Shown in pieces: positions 37,637 to 46,926 of a DNA stretch of 64,000 bases. The position numbers and the translations under genes were made by a program. Location: assembly GCA_041861885.1 (NCBI GenBank), contig JBGVUE010000001.1:794001-858000 (forward strand), written 5' to 3'. The stretch comes from Haloimpatiens sp. FM7315 (GTDB lineage: Bacteria > Bacillota > Clostridia > Clostridiales > Clostridiaceae). The notes under the pieces were generated by a model. It was not told the DNA's origin. It saw only the letters and a list, made by a program, of their open reading frames with translations, and ran no database searches. How positions within the stretch are numbered: position 1 is the stretch's first letter; every line of letters starts with the position of its first letter.

Positions 37637-37819
37637 ATTATATAGTAGTCAAGAAATTTGATACTTTGAGAAGATAGCATAAATAAATTTACTATTATGG
37701 ATATAATAAATTATAATTAATATATAATCAGTTGTATTCATTGATAGAATAGTAATAGTTGAATTGTTTTAGATATTATATTAATGAAAATCAGTATTTT
37801 AGAAAGGATGTGAATATTT

Positions 37820-38992
37820 TTGAGTGAGTTTTATATTATGAATAAAGACATACCTGTTTTAATATTTAATGATAAATTGAATATTAATGGAGATTATCCA
37901 ATAATAAAGATAATAAATAAACATAAGCTTCCCTATATTTTAAAACATGAAATTGGAGGATTAAAGGATTGGTTTAAAAGTAGAGTAGTTCCCGCTAATA
38001 GAAATCATTTAGAAAAGCTCATCGAGTCACTGCAATTTGAAAAAAAACCAACCGCTCTTGATTATTTAAAATTAAATAATGGATTTAGTTTAAATGATAG
38101 TTATTGGATAAAACCATTAGATATTAGTAATATGTATCCATTAGATTTATGTTGGGACAAATATAATTTATATGATAATAAATTTGAAGAAGCTTTAGGG
38201 CTTATAACTTTCTTTGGAAATAATACTAGCTTAGGAGGTACTGTAAATACTCCTAAAGTTTCATCACCAGAGCTTACAACCCAAGGGGTTATGAATAAAG
38301 CATGGAGGAGAAAGAATAATAAACTTTTATTATATAAAAGGGGAAATATAGGGGCAGCTAATTTAGATAAAGAACATTTTTCAGAAGCCATAGCAAGCGA
38401 AATTGGAAGAATTTTAAGACTTAAGTGTATACCTTATTGGACGGATAAATGGCATAATCAGAACTGCTCAGTATGTGAGATATTTACAAATAAAGATAAA
38501 GGGTATTTGCCTTTTAGATACTTTTTAGAATCTATAGAACCTAACAGAAAAAAGTGGGGATTTGCAAATGTTATAGAATGGATTCCTAAAGAATTTAAAC
38601 AAGATTTTTTAGATATGATAGTATTTGATTATATTATAGAAAATAAAGATAGACACCTTGGAAATTTTGGCTTTATTATAGATAACAATACTCAAGAACT
38701 CTTATCTTTTGCTCCATTATTTGATCAAGGATATTCTTTAATGGCTAATGCTTTAGAGGAGGATTTTAATAAAGATTTAAAAAACTACTCAGAATCACAT
38801 CCAAGTTTTGTATTAGAAAATAAAGATTTAGCAAAGTACGTTGTAGAACAAAATAAACAGAGATATAAAGGATTTACTAAGATTTTAAGATTAAATATAG
38901 ATAACATAAAATGGTTTAATTGTCCAAACTGGTATAAAGAAGGGATTAGAAAATTAGTTTTTGCAAGATGTGAAGTAATAGATTTCGTTTAA
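37820..38992 (+). CDS. HipA-like protein kinase
   Basis: 390 residues from TTG 37820 (AAAGGATGTG upstream; ATG 37838 is an alternative). The C-terminal half has the HipA/PI3K-like catalytic loop IIENKDRHLGNFGF (N275, D277, H279, N282) and the metal-binding FDQG (D302). The Gly/Asn-rich segment around 155-185 (TQGVMNKAW, YKRGNIGAANL) is the likely nucleotide-binding part. HipA kinases phosphorylate protein targets such as GltX; related CtkA-type proteins are also kinases. No canonical HipB-type gene is adjacent. The last codons overlap an AraC fragment on the other strand, marking an insertion junction. Confidence 0.75.
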   Translation: MSEFYIMNKDIPVLIFNDKLNINGDYPIIKIINKHKLPYILKHEIGGLKDWFKSRVVPANRNHLEKLIESLQFEKKPTALDYLKLNNGFSLNDSYWIKPLDISNMYPLDLCWDKYNLYDNKFEEALGLITFFGNNTSLGGTVNTPKVSSPELTTQGVMNKAWRRKNNKLLLYKRGNIGAANLDKEHFSEAIASEIGRILRLKCIPYWTDKWHNQNCSVCEIFTNKDKGYLPFRYFLESIEPNRKKWGFANVIEWIPKEFKQDFLDMIVFDYIIENKDRHLGNFGFIIDNNTQELLSFAPLFDQGYSLMANALEEDFNKDLKNYSESHPSFVLENKDLAKYVVEQNKQRYKGFTKILRLNIDNIKWFNCPNWYKEGIRKLVFARCEVIDFV

Positions 38993-39244
38993 GATGTCTG
39001 TAACATTCATATCTTTTCTGTGAATTAAAAGAAAAGCTGATTTTTCAAGTTTTATGCGTTTTACATAATGAGAAAGAGATTCTCCAACAATAGCCTTAAA
39101 TATTCTATGAAAATGATATTTTGAAAATCTTGATATATTTGTAAGAGTATCAAGTAAAATAGGTTCTTTTATATGATTTTCTATGTAGTCCTGAACTATA
39201 TGTATACGATGAAGATATTCATTTGAATTTTCACAATCTGACAT
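38954..39244 (-). pseudogene. AraC-family regulator, N-terminal HTH fragment
   Basis: Starts MSDCENSNEYLHRIHIVQDYIENHIKEP and contains the first AraC HTH (TNISRFSKYHFHRIFKAIVGESLSHYVK) and the start of the second, breaking off at MNVTDIL. Proteins of this type (often with a GyrI-like domain) have ~290 residues. The remaining codons overlap the 3' end of the kinase gene, so the regulator was truncated where the kinase module joined. Confidence 0.75.
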
Positions 39245-39475
39245 GAATTAAGCACCTCTTTTGCGATTATCTAATTTTAATATATATTATAAGTTAAAGA
39301 AAGTGGTGATATTAATTAGTTTTAAATTTTATGAGATAACAGAAGAACTATTGCAGGGTTTAAGTTATGAAAGCAAGATAGGCAAAAGTTTAAAGAAATG
39401 AGATTTATGGTGGATTTCAAAGGTCACGCTTGGACTTCACCATTTAAAATATTACAAGGATAGTAGCTTTTTTCT

Positions 39476-39823
39476 TTAATTACATTGAGGATTAATAAGC
39501 TCATATGAATCATTAAAGTTCTTTTCACCCCATTCACACATTAGCTCAAGTATAGGTAAAAGGGATTTTCCTTTTTGAGTTATAGTATATTCTACTTTAG
39601 GAGGTACAACAGCATATACCTTTCTAGTAATAAGTTCATTTCTTTCTAGTTCTCTAAGTTGATTAGTTAATGTTTTTTGAGAAACATTATTTATAAAAGA
39701 CATTATTTCGCCAAAGCGTTTAGTCCCATCAGTTATTAAATAATATAAAATTAAGGGCTTCCATTTGCCACCTATAGCAAGGAGGGTTATTTCCATTTCA
39801 CAAGTAACTTTAATTTTATCCAT
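39476..39823 (-). CDS. HxlR-family transcriptional regulator
   Basis: 115 residues, a single winged helix: IGGKWKPLILYYL, RFGEIMSFINNVSQKTLTNQLRELERNELI and the wing VPPKVEYTITQKGKSLLPIL are the HxlR signature. It is divergent from the aldo/keto reductase gene (40122), across 298 bp without another gene. HxlR proteins respond to aldehydes, quinones or redox change, so it may control the reductase. Confidence 0.92.
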   Translation of the reverse strand: MDKIKVTCEMEITLLAIGGKWKPLILYYLITDGTKRFGEIMSFINNVSQKTLTNQLRELERNELITRKVYAVVPPKVEYTITQKGKSLLPILELMCEWGEKNFNDSYELINPQCN

Positions 39824-40121
39824 TTAGTAAGCATCCTTTCTTTGTGATAAGTAATACATTTATCTAAGATAAGGTTATATTACAATTAATACAAGAAGTA
39901 TTATAACATAAATTGACTATTATTTTATGATGAATTAATTTTTAATAATAAGGTATTTGTAGATGATGTAAAAAGGATAAAGCTTTATTAAGTAATATTG
40001 TTTAAATGAAATTATAGTTACCTCTATTTTACTAAGGGTAAAGAATGTGCGTACTTTTAAAATATGCTAATAGTTATTATAATTATTATATTATTATATA
40101 GCAATTAAGGAGGAGTATATT

Positions 40122-41102
40122 ATGAAGTATAGAGTTTTAGGAAAAACAGGTTTTAATATAAGTGAAATATCATTAGGTACTTGGCAATTAGGTTCTAAGT
40201 GGGGAGAAAAATTCAATAAAGAAGCAGCATTAGAAACATTACAAGTAGCATATGATAATGGAGTAAATTTTTTTGATACAGCAGATGTCTATCAAAATGG
40301 ATTAAGCGAAAAAATCATAGGTAAGTTTATAAAAGATAAGAAGAACAAGATATATGTTGTAACTAAATGTGGTAGAAAGTTAAATCCCCATACTACAGAA
40401 GGATATAACAGAGAAAATATAATAAGCTTTGTAGAATCATCAATAAAAAATATGGATGTAGAGGTTTTAGATTTAGTATTATTACATTGCCCTCCTACAG
40501 ATGTTTTTTATAAAAAAGAAGTATTCTATGCCTTAGATAAATTAAAGGCTGAAGGTAAGATTAAACATTATGGTGTAAGTGTTGAGAGAATTGAAGAAGC
40601 AATTAAAGCAATGGACTATGATATATCAGTAGTAGAAATTATCTTTAATATGTTTAGATTAAAACCAAGTGAATTATTATTTAAGTTAGCAAAAGAAAAT
40701 AATATAGGTATTATAGCAAGAGTTCCTTTAGCAAGTGGATTATTAACTGGAAAGTATGATGAAAACACTAATTTTAGTAAAAATGATCATAGAAATTATA
40801 ATCGTAATGGGGAGTTTTTTGATAAAGGAGAAACATTTGCAGGAGTTAATTACCCAACAGGAATAAAAGCTGCTGAGGAGCTTAAGCTAAGATTAAATAC
40901 AGAATCATTAGCGTTAAGTGCATTAAGATATATTTTAATGTATGATGAAGTATCAACAGTAATTCCAGGAGCAAGTACCTCAAAGCAAATACAAGAAAAT
41001 GTAAAAGCTAGTAGTATGGATGCGTTTTCAGATAAACAAATGGAGATTGTAAAGGAAGTATACGATAATTATATTAAACCAACAGTACATTTTTTATGGT
41101 AG
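40122..41102 (+). CDS. Aldo/keto reductase
   Basis: 326 residues, complete TIM-barrel AKR. Catalytic tetrad visible: D52 and Y57 in FDTADVYQNG, K82 in VVTKCGRK, H122 in LLHCPP. The NADPH-binding end includes VIPGASTSKQIQENV. It reduces aldehydes or ketones with NAD(P)H. AAGGAGGAG precedes ATG 40122. The divergent HxlR regulator is its likely controller. Confidence 0.93.
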   Translation: MKYRVLGKTGFNISEISLGTWQLGSKWGEKFNKEAALETLQVAYDNGVNFFDTADVYQNGLSEKIIGKFIKDKKNKIYVVTKCGRKLNPHTTEGYNRENIISFVESSIKNMDVEVLDLVLLHCPPTDVFYKKEVFYALDKLKAEGKIKHYGVSVERIEEAIKAMDYDISVVEIIFNMFRLKPSELLFKLAKENNIGIIARVPLASGLLTGKYDENTNFSKNDHRNYNRNGEFFDKGETFAGVNYPTGIKAAEELKLRLNTESLALSALRYILMYDEVSTVIPGASTSKQIQENVKASSMDAFSDKQMEIVKEVYDNYIKPTVHFLW

Positions 41103-41105
41103 TAA

Positions 41106-41280
41106 ACAATAGCTAAAGAAATCAATTTTTTAGAAGATATGCCATTGAGAAATGCATTAATAGCTGATGAGAGACTGGCTTATAAAGGTATACGAAAAAT
41201 TATGGTGGATAACTATATTATATTTTGTATTGTAACTGAGGAGAGTAACGTAGTTACAATTGTTAGAATGATAAAGGACA
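41106..41280 (+). pseudogene. RelE/ParE toxin remnant
   Basis: The frame reads TIAKEINFLEDMPLRNALIADERLAYKGIRKIMVDNYIIFCIVTEESNVVTIVRM, which resembles a RelE/ParE toxin core (GIRKIMVDNYIIFYxV...VxIxRI). Both ends are missing: the N-terminal ~25 residues, and the tail where ATPase sequence begins. No antitoxin gene is attached. Confidence 0.55.
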
Positions 41281-41285
41281 GTTTC

Positions 41286-42721
41286 AACTTACAAGTGATA
41301 TTAAGCTTTTTGAAAATGAAGAATTTAAAAGGGAATTTGAATTTTTAGATAAATATAATACTGAAAATATAAAATTGCCATATGATTTTAGAAAATGGTT
41401 TCCTAATAGATTAGAGATTAATCTTAATGAAAGTGTATTGTGGATTCCAAAAGAAGGTTCCCAAAATGATAGTGAATTTTTTTCAAAAATACATAAATAT
41501 ATAATAGATAAAGTTCATAGTAAAGATGGGGATGACCTTTTAAAATCAGGATCTTTTCAAAAATATTTGAAAGATTGTATTCAGAAAATTGCATTGGCAA
41601 TTATTTTAAAGAAATATGTGAGGATAGAAGATTTTTATTTCCAAATTTAAGATATGATAAAATAAATAGAATTAATGCACAAAATTTAAAAAATGAATTT
41701 GGTGATAAAGAAAAAGAAATTGAAAAAATTAAAAATGATATTATTAAAAACTGGGAGGGGTTTAAGCCTAATCAAACGAAGATAAATTTTCATTACTGCA
41801 TAGAGGTTTTTGAAAAATTAAAAGAAACTTTTAGAAAATTAAAAGATGAATTTGGAAAATGGCAAAAATCAGATGGATTTAAAATTTATTCTTTAATGTT
41901 GGAAAACTATGATAAACAAATAGAATTAATTGAGAATAATATTAAACTAACTAAAATGATAAGAAAAAAATATCTAAAAATAATTTAAAGAGAATAACGT
42001 CACTGATAGTAGAATTAGAAGTAGGAAAAGTATATACAAAATGTTTTATAGAAGTTGGGTGGCTGAATACATACTGGGCTAGAGATGAAAAAAGGTTAAG
42101 TTCAGGAGAAAATGCGTTATTAAATAGTTACTCTAGATTTTATGCTGCTAAACAAAAAATACAGGGAAGGTATAAAAACTTAATAATTTTAATGGATGAA
42201 CCTGAATTGTATTTTCATCCTGAGTGGCAAAGAAGCTTAATAAGTTATTTAATAGATTTTTTAAAAATGTATTCAGAGAATATAATATTCAAGTAATTAT
42301 GACTTCTAACTCTTCTTATATAATATCAGATTTACCTAAAGAAAATATCATATTTCTTGAGAAAGAAAATGAGAAATGTAAGGTGTGTGACAACAAAAAT
42401 TTTAAACAAACCTTTGGAGCTAATATACATACGTTATTAACTAATTTGTTTTTTATGGAAAACACTATAGGGGAGTTTGCAAATCAAAAGATAAAAGCTG
42501 TAGCAAAAGGCTTGAGTGAAGATACAGCTAGTATATGAGAAGATAGAAAAAAAGAAATAAAATATATAATTGATACTATTGGTGAACCTATAATGAAGAG
42601 AAAACTTAAAGATATGTATAATAAAAAATTTGAACATTTTGAGATAAATAATAGAATTGAAGAGTTATCTAATAAGGTTAAAGAATTAGAAAAAATAATA
42701 AAAGAAAATGGTTTAGTATAG
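41286..42721 (+). pseudogene. AAA/ABC-type ATPase, multiply disrupted
   Basis: Successive pieces give FENEEFKREFEFLDKYNTENIKLPYDF... (frame 1), YSENCIGNYFKEICEDRRFLFPNL... (shifted at ~41577), then the C-terminal ATPase core: signature-like LSSGENALLNSYSRF, Walker B ILMDEPELYFHPEW and switch MTSNSSYIISDLP. There are at least two shifts, an apparent central deletion near 41990 and an in-frame TGA at 42536-42538 before a last coiled coil. ATPases of this architecture occur in phage-defence pairs. This one is dead. Confidence 0.65.
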
Positions 42722-42737
42722 GACAAGGTGATTAAGT

Positions 42738-42851
42738 ATGGAATTATTGTATATATGGGTTGAAAAATTTAGAAATTATGTAGAAACTGAAATTAATTTT
42801 AGTGATAAATTTATAATTAAATATAATAAGAAAAGGCTATGTTTTAAATAA
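42738..42851 (+). pseudogene. N-terminal stub of a second ATPase gene
   Basis: ATG 42738 (GGACAAGGTG upstream) starts MELLYIWVEKFRNYVETEINFSDKF, the usual beginning of large SMC-like/AAA ATPases (WIExFRN). It ends after 37 codons where the IS1595-type element starts. With the preceding ATPase it suggests a former two-gene array. Confidence 0.55.
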
Positions 42852-42854
42852 ATG

Positions 42855-43950
42855 TTGATGTTTGACTTCATTTTGCTCCTATGCTATAATTATTGCACTA
42901 AATAAGAACGGAGGCTTGTATTATGCCAAATGTAACCACTAGTTTAGCAGATGTTAAAACACTTTCTGATTATGATAAAGAACGACTATTCAATGCTATT
43001 GGTGAAATAATTACTCTTTCTTCTTATGCAAAAAATTTAACGCAAGAAGTCAGAGAAAATCGCTTTTCTAAAGGTAAAATATGTCCTCATTGTTCTTCTG
43101 AATTAGTGGTTAGAAATGGTAAGTATAAGGGCAAACAGAGGTATATATGTAAAACATGTAAAAAAACTTTTAGTGATTTCACATACTCTCCTGTGGCTCA
43201 TTCAAAGAAACCTATAGATAAATGGTTAAAATATGCTAAATGTATGATTATGGGCTACAGCATTAGAAAAAGTGCTAAAACAGTAGGTGTCAACATTGCT
43301 ACTGCTTTCTTTTGGCGACATAAAATTTTACAGGCTGTTAAAAAATATATGGGGTTCGGCTCTGTTGAAGGTGTAATTGAGGCTGACGAAACTTTTTTCC
43401 GTATCAGTTTTAAAGGTAATCATAAGAAAAGTAAGACATTTTCTATGCCAAGAAAAGCACATAAGCGTGGTGATAAAGCCAAAAAAGAGGTATCTCCAAA
43501 GAAAAAGTTTGTGTTGCTTGTGCAGTTGATAGAGCAGGTAATATTATTATGGATTTAATATGTTTAGGTAGAATGACACATAAGCAATTAGAAGGCTTTT
43601 ATGACGGTCATATAGGAGGTAATTCTATCTTCTGCACTGACAGTCACAAAAGTTATATTAAGTTTACTCAAAATTTAGGTTTAGACCACAAAAGAGTAAA
43701 GACAGGACACTATAAAGAAGGACTATATCATATACAGCATATAAATTCTTTTCATAGTAAGTTAAAGAAGTGGATAAAGAACTTCAATGGTGTATCAACT
43801 AAACACCTCTCAAATTATCTTTACTGGTTTAAATGGCTACAGTTCTTTAATGAGGATAAAGAAATTGTAAAGAGTAAAAATTTTTGGTTCATAGCAATTC
43901 AAACTTTATAAAGGTAAATATAAAGGATTTAAAAGCGAAATCCCCACTTC
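42855..43950 (+). mobile_element. IS1595-type insertion sequence
   Basis: About 1.1 kb, bounds approximate. It consists of one transposase gene (42923-43911) and short flanks. I could not define exact terminal repeats. It truncates the second ATPase gene. Confidence 0.6.
42923..43911 (+). pseudogene. IS1595-family transposase, frameshifted at A5
   Basis: N-terminal zinc ribbon CPHCSSELVVRNG...CKTCKKTF, an HTH-like middle and a DDE domain with the first D in VIEADETFF. The frame ends at 43558. Adding one A to the A5 run at ~43501-43505 gives KKVCVACAVDRAGNIIMD and continues into TDSHKSYIKF, INSFHSKLKKWI (third acidic region) and LSNYLYWFKWLQFF, ending at 43911. With that single base it would be full length (~330 residues). 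Confidence 0.75.
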
Positions 43951-44037
43951 CTATACTGATATAATAATATTTGACTTTTAGAACTATAATTATAGAAACT
44001 GGAAAAGATTAATATGTAAATGAGGAGGTTTAAGAAT

Positions 44038-44262
44038 ATGAAAAAAATAACTAAAACACAAATTGTAACTATAATTTCATTAATACTTTATGCTGTATGG
44101 GAACTTTATGTAGCTAAGTGGGCTAAAACAGAGGTAGGACCAATAATTAGAGTAGATTTGATTATTATTTATCCTATATTAATAGTGCTAATTGGTCTTT
44201 CAATTAGGCAATTACTTACAAGAAAAAATAAAACATGTAAAATAATAAGGAATTTCTCGTAG
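44038..44262 (+). CDS. Small membrane protein, two TM segments
   Basis: 74 residues from ATG 44038, chosen because AGGAGG (44023-44028) is 9 nt upstream; an in-frame ATG at 44020 would overlap it. Two hydrophobic segments (IVTIISLILYAVWELYVA and LIIIYPILIVLIGLSI) flank a short outside loop, with a basic tail. Similar YxxA-type small clostridial membrane proteins are of unknown function. The gene ends in a terminator just before the group II intron. Confidence 0.6.
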   Translation: MKKITKTQIVTIISLILYAVWELYVAKWAKTEVGPIIRVDLIIIYPILIVLIGLSIRQLLTRKNKTCKIIRNFS

Positions 44263-44278
44263 AAGTTCCTTATTATTT
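44244..44278 (+). terminator. Terminator immediately before the group II intron
   Basis: AATAAGGAA (44244-44252) pairs with TTCCTTATT (44266-44274), overlapping the end of the small membrane protein gene, followed by ATTTAT and the intron start at 44281. Confidence 0.65.
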
Positions 44279-44280
44279 AT

Positions 44281-46200
44281 GTGCGCCCAGCATGGGCGTA
44301 ATCTATAGGGTGAAAGTCCCGAGCGCCGAAGGTGATATAGGCGTTAGCCAATGACAAGGGTGTCCATTGTGAGGTGGAATCTGAAGGAAGTCGGATGGCA
44401 AAATTCTGGTCTGAGGAATACGAATCACATATGAGGCTGAATATAGATGGATGAGTTTGCATAACAAAACAAAGTCCGTATCACCCGAAATCTATTACAG
44501 TATATGTGGCAGATAGATGGAATGAAAGATTGCGTTCTTACCTGGGGAGGTCTGATAGATACATCATCAAAGGATGAATTTCCTACATGATAACCTATAT
44601 AGTGATATGTAGTTGAACTATCAGAAGTCAGCAGAGGTCATAGTACCATACCATGTGCACATAGTGTGGGAAGGACTGAACATTAGGAGGTTTTCAACTT
44701 TGAATAACTCAAAGAAATTACAAAGAAAGCAGACAACTCAATATAGAGGTCACCTTGTGGAGGTAGAAGTGGAACTTCAAGATAAACAAGGGGCGCTGAG
44801 TAATGATTTGGCGTTAACAAAGAGAGAAAGAGAAAACAATGTATTAGGTGATACTAATAACTTACTTGAAAGAATTTTAACTAGAGAAAATATGCTAAAA
44901 GCTATGAAAAGAGTAATTGCTAATAAAGGAAGCCATGGAGTTGATGGTATAAAAATCGATGAACTTCGAATACATATTATTAAAAACTGGTCAAAGATTA
45001 AGCAAAAGTTATTAGAAGGAAGGTATAAACCTTCGCCAGTAAGGCGGGTAGAAATACCAAAACCTGACGGTGGAACTAGATTGCTTGGAATTCCTACTGT
45101 ACTTGATAGATTGATACAACAAGCGATGGCTCAAGAACTTAATAAAATTTATGACCCTAGTTTTTCAGAGAGTAGCTATGGATTTAGGCCAAATAAGAGT
45201 GCGAAACAGGCCATATTAAAAGCAAGAGAATATATCGATGAAGGATATAGAGTTGTTGTGGATATGGACTTAGAGAAATTCTTTGATAAAGTTAACCATG
45301 ACATATTGATGGAAAGACTTTCAAGAAGAATAAGAGATAAAAGAATACTTAAATTAATCAGAGGATATCTTAAATCTGGAATAATGATAAATGGAATAAA
45401 GGTAGAATCTGAAAAAGGTACACCGCAAGGAGGGCCATTAAGTCCATTACTTGCTAATATTATGCTTGATGAAATAGATAAGGAACTTGAGAAAAGAGGA
45501 CATAGATTTTGTCGTTTTGCAGATGATTGTAATATATACGTCAAAAGTAAAAAGGCAGGAATAAGAGTAATGGAAAATATGCGAAAGCTATTTGAAGGTC
45601 ATTTAAAACTTAAGGTTAATGAAAATAAAAGTGCAGTAGATTATGTGATAAGAAGGAAATTCTTAGGATTTTCATTTTATTTTGCAAAAGGCGGAGCCAA
45701 TATAAGAATACATGAAAAATCATATACAAGATTTAAAGACAAAGTAAGAAATCTAACCAATCGTAACAATGGAATAAGTATGGAATATAGAATTATTAAA
45801 CTTAATCAATTAACAATTGGATGGATTAACTACTTTGGAGTAGCAAAGGCTAACGCCAAAATAAAGCAATTAGATGAGTGGATAAGGAGACGATTAAGAA
45901 CTTGTATTTGGAAACAATGGAAAAGAGTAAAAACTAGAGGAAGAAATTTAATAAAACTCGGTCTACCGACCTATAAAGCATGGGAATATGCAAATACAAG
46001 GAAAGGCTATTGGAGAATATCCAACAGCCCAATACTTCACACAACTCTAAATAATAAATATATTGAAAATCTCAATTACAAAAGCATATCTAAAAGATAT
46101 CAACTAATACATAATTCTTAATGAACCTCCGTATACCGAACGGTACGTACGGTGGTGTGAGAGGACGGAAAATAAAATAATTATTTTCCTCCTACTCGAT
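44281..46200 (+). mobile_element. Group II intron, apparently complete
   Basis: The 5' end GTGCGCCCAGCATGGGCG (44281) is the canonical start, followed by domain I helices. ORF in domain IV. Domain V is CCTCCGTATACCG...CGGTACGTACGGTGG near 46126-46156 with GTGAGAGG, then domain VI and the 3' end CCTACTCGAT at 46200. Length 1.92 kb. It sits directly behind an intrinsic terminator, an insertion habit known for bacterial class C introns. The intron ends and ORF look undamaged. Confidence 0.85.
44700..46121 (+). CDS. ltrA: Group II intron reverse transcriptase/maturase
   Basis: 473 residues from TTG 44700, selected for AGGAGG at 44685-44690; the frame is open further upstream but inside intron RNA. 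RT blocks are recognisable: GIPTVLDRLIQQAM, FRPNKSAKQAI, VVDMDLEKFFDKVNHD, GTPQGGPLSPLLANIMLDE and the catalytic FADD at ~273-276. A maturase X domain follows (LNQLTIGWINYFGVA). There is no HNH endonuclease domain, so mobility would rely on other priming, as in class C introns. The protein splices and retrotransposes the intron. Confidence 0.9.
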   Translation: MNNSKKLQRKQTTQYRGHLVEVEVELQDKQGALSNDLALTKRERENNVLGDTNNLLERILTRENMLKAMKRVIANKGSHGVDGIKIDELRIHIIKNWSKIKQKLLEGRYKPSPVRRVEIPKPDGGTRLLGIPTVLDRLIQQAMAQELNKIYDPSFSESSYGFRPNKSAKQAILKAREYIDEGYRVVVDMDLEKFFDKVNHDILMERLSRRIRDKRILKLIRGYLKSGIMINGIKVESEKGTPQGGPLSPLLANIMLDEIDKELEKRGHRFCRFADDCNIYVKSKKAGIRVMENMRKLFEGHLKLKVNENKSAVDYVIRRKFLGFSFYFAKGGANIRIHEKSYTRFKDKVRNLTNRNNGISMEYRIIKLNQLTIGWINYFGVAKANAKIKQLDEWIRRRLRTCIWKQWKRVKTRGRNLIKLGLPTYKAWEYANTRKGYWRISNSPILHTTLNNKYIENLNYKSISKRYQLIHNS

Positions 46201-46251
46201 ATTTAAATGTTATTAGTGGAAATTAAATAAGATATGGGGGAGTTGTATTTA

Positions 46252-46785
46252 ATGAAAGAGATTAGGGTTAAGGATGAAAAAATAATAATTAGAAAAGCAA
46301 ATAAGGCTGATGCTAAAGCCTTAATAGAGTATCTAAATGTTATTGGAGGAGAATCAGACTTTTTAACATTTGCAGCAGGAGAGTTTGGAAGAAGTATTTA
46401 TGAGGAAGAAGAGTTTATTCAGAATGCCTTGAAAAAGGAAAATGCTTTATTTATTATAGCAGAAATCCATGGCAAGGTAGTTGGAAATTTGAACTTTTCA
46501 GGAGGTCCAAGAGAAAGAAATGCTCATGTTGGTGAATTTGGAGTAAGTGTTCTTAAAGAATATTGGGGAAATGGTATAGGGGAAGAACTGATAAAGTATT
46601 TAATTGCTTGGAGCAAAGATTCAGGAATAATTAGAAAAATTAATTTAAGAGTAAGAACTGATAATGCACTAGGTATTAAATTATATAAGAAGCTTGGTTT
46701 TTTAGAAGAAGGAATAGTAAAAAGAGATTTTTTAATTGATGGTGAGTTCTACGATTCTTTATTGATGGGATTGTTGATTGATTAA
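46252..46785 (+). CDS. GNAT-family N-acetyltransferase
   Basis: 177 residues from ATG 46252 (GGGGGAG 10 nt upstream; ATG 46234 overlaps the ribosome site). Complete GNAT fold: IIIRKANKADAKALIEYL, the acceptor region, then the acetyl-CoA loop GVSVLKEYWGNGIGEELI (Q/RxxGxG/A-like WGNGIG) and NLRVRTDNALGIKLYKKLGFLEEG. Resembles RimI/PhnO-like enzymes acting on small amines or N-termini; substrate unknown. Its promoter region is directly downstream of the intron. Confidence 0.9.
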   Translation: MKEIRVKDEKIIIRKANKADAKALIEYLNVIGGESDFLTFAAGEFGRSIYEEEEFIQNALKKENALFIIAEIHGKVVGNLNFSGGPRERNAHVGEFGVSVLKEYWGNGIGEELIKYLIAWSKDSGIIRKINLRVRTDNALGIKLYKKLGFLEEGIVKRDFLIDGEFYDSLLMGLLID

Positions 46786-46806
46786 AGTTAAGAGTAATTA
46801 ATATTG

Positions 46807-46844
46807 AAAGTATGCTAATCTAACTAAAACAGCATGCTTTTTTC
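46807..46844 (+). terminator. Terminator of the acetyltransferase gene
   Basis: AAAGTATGCT (46807-46816) and AGCATGCTTT (46831-46840) pair with one G-U, followed by TTTTC. Confidence 0.65.
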
Positions 46845-46926
46845 TTAAAAACTATTACAAAAAATTAGGATTTTAGCCCATACATCCAAAAGGTGGGTCG
46901 GCACTAATTAAATGGTGTATACCCTA

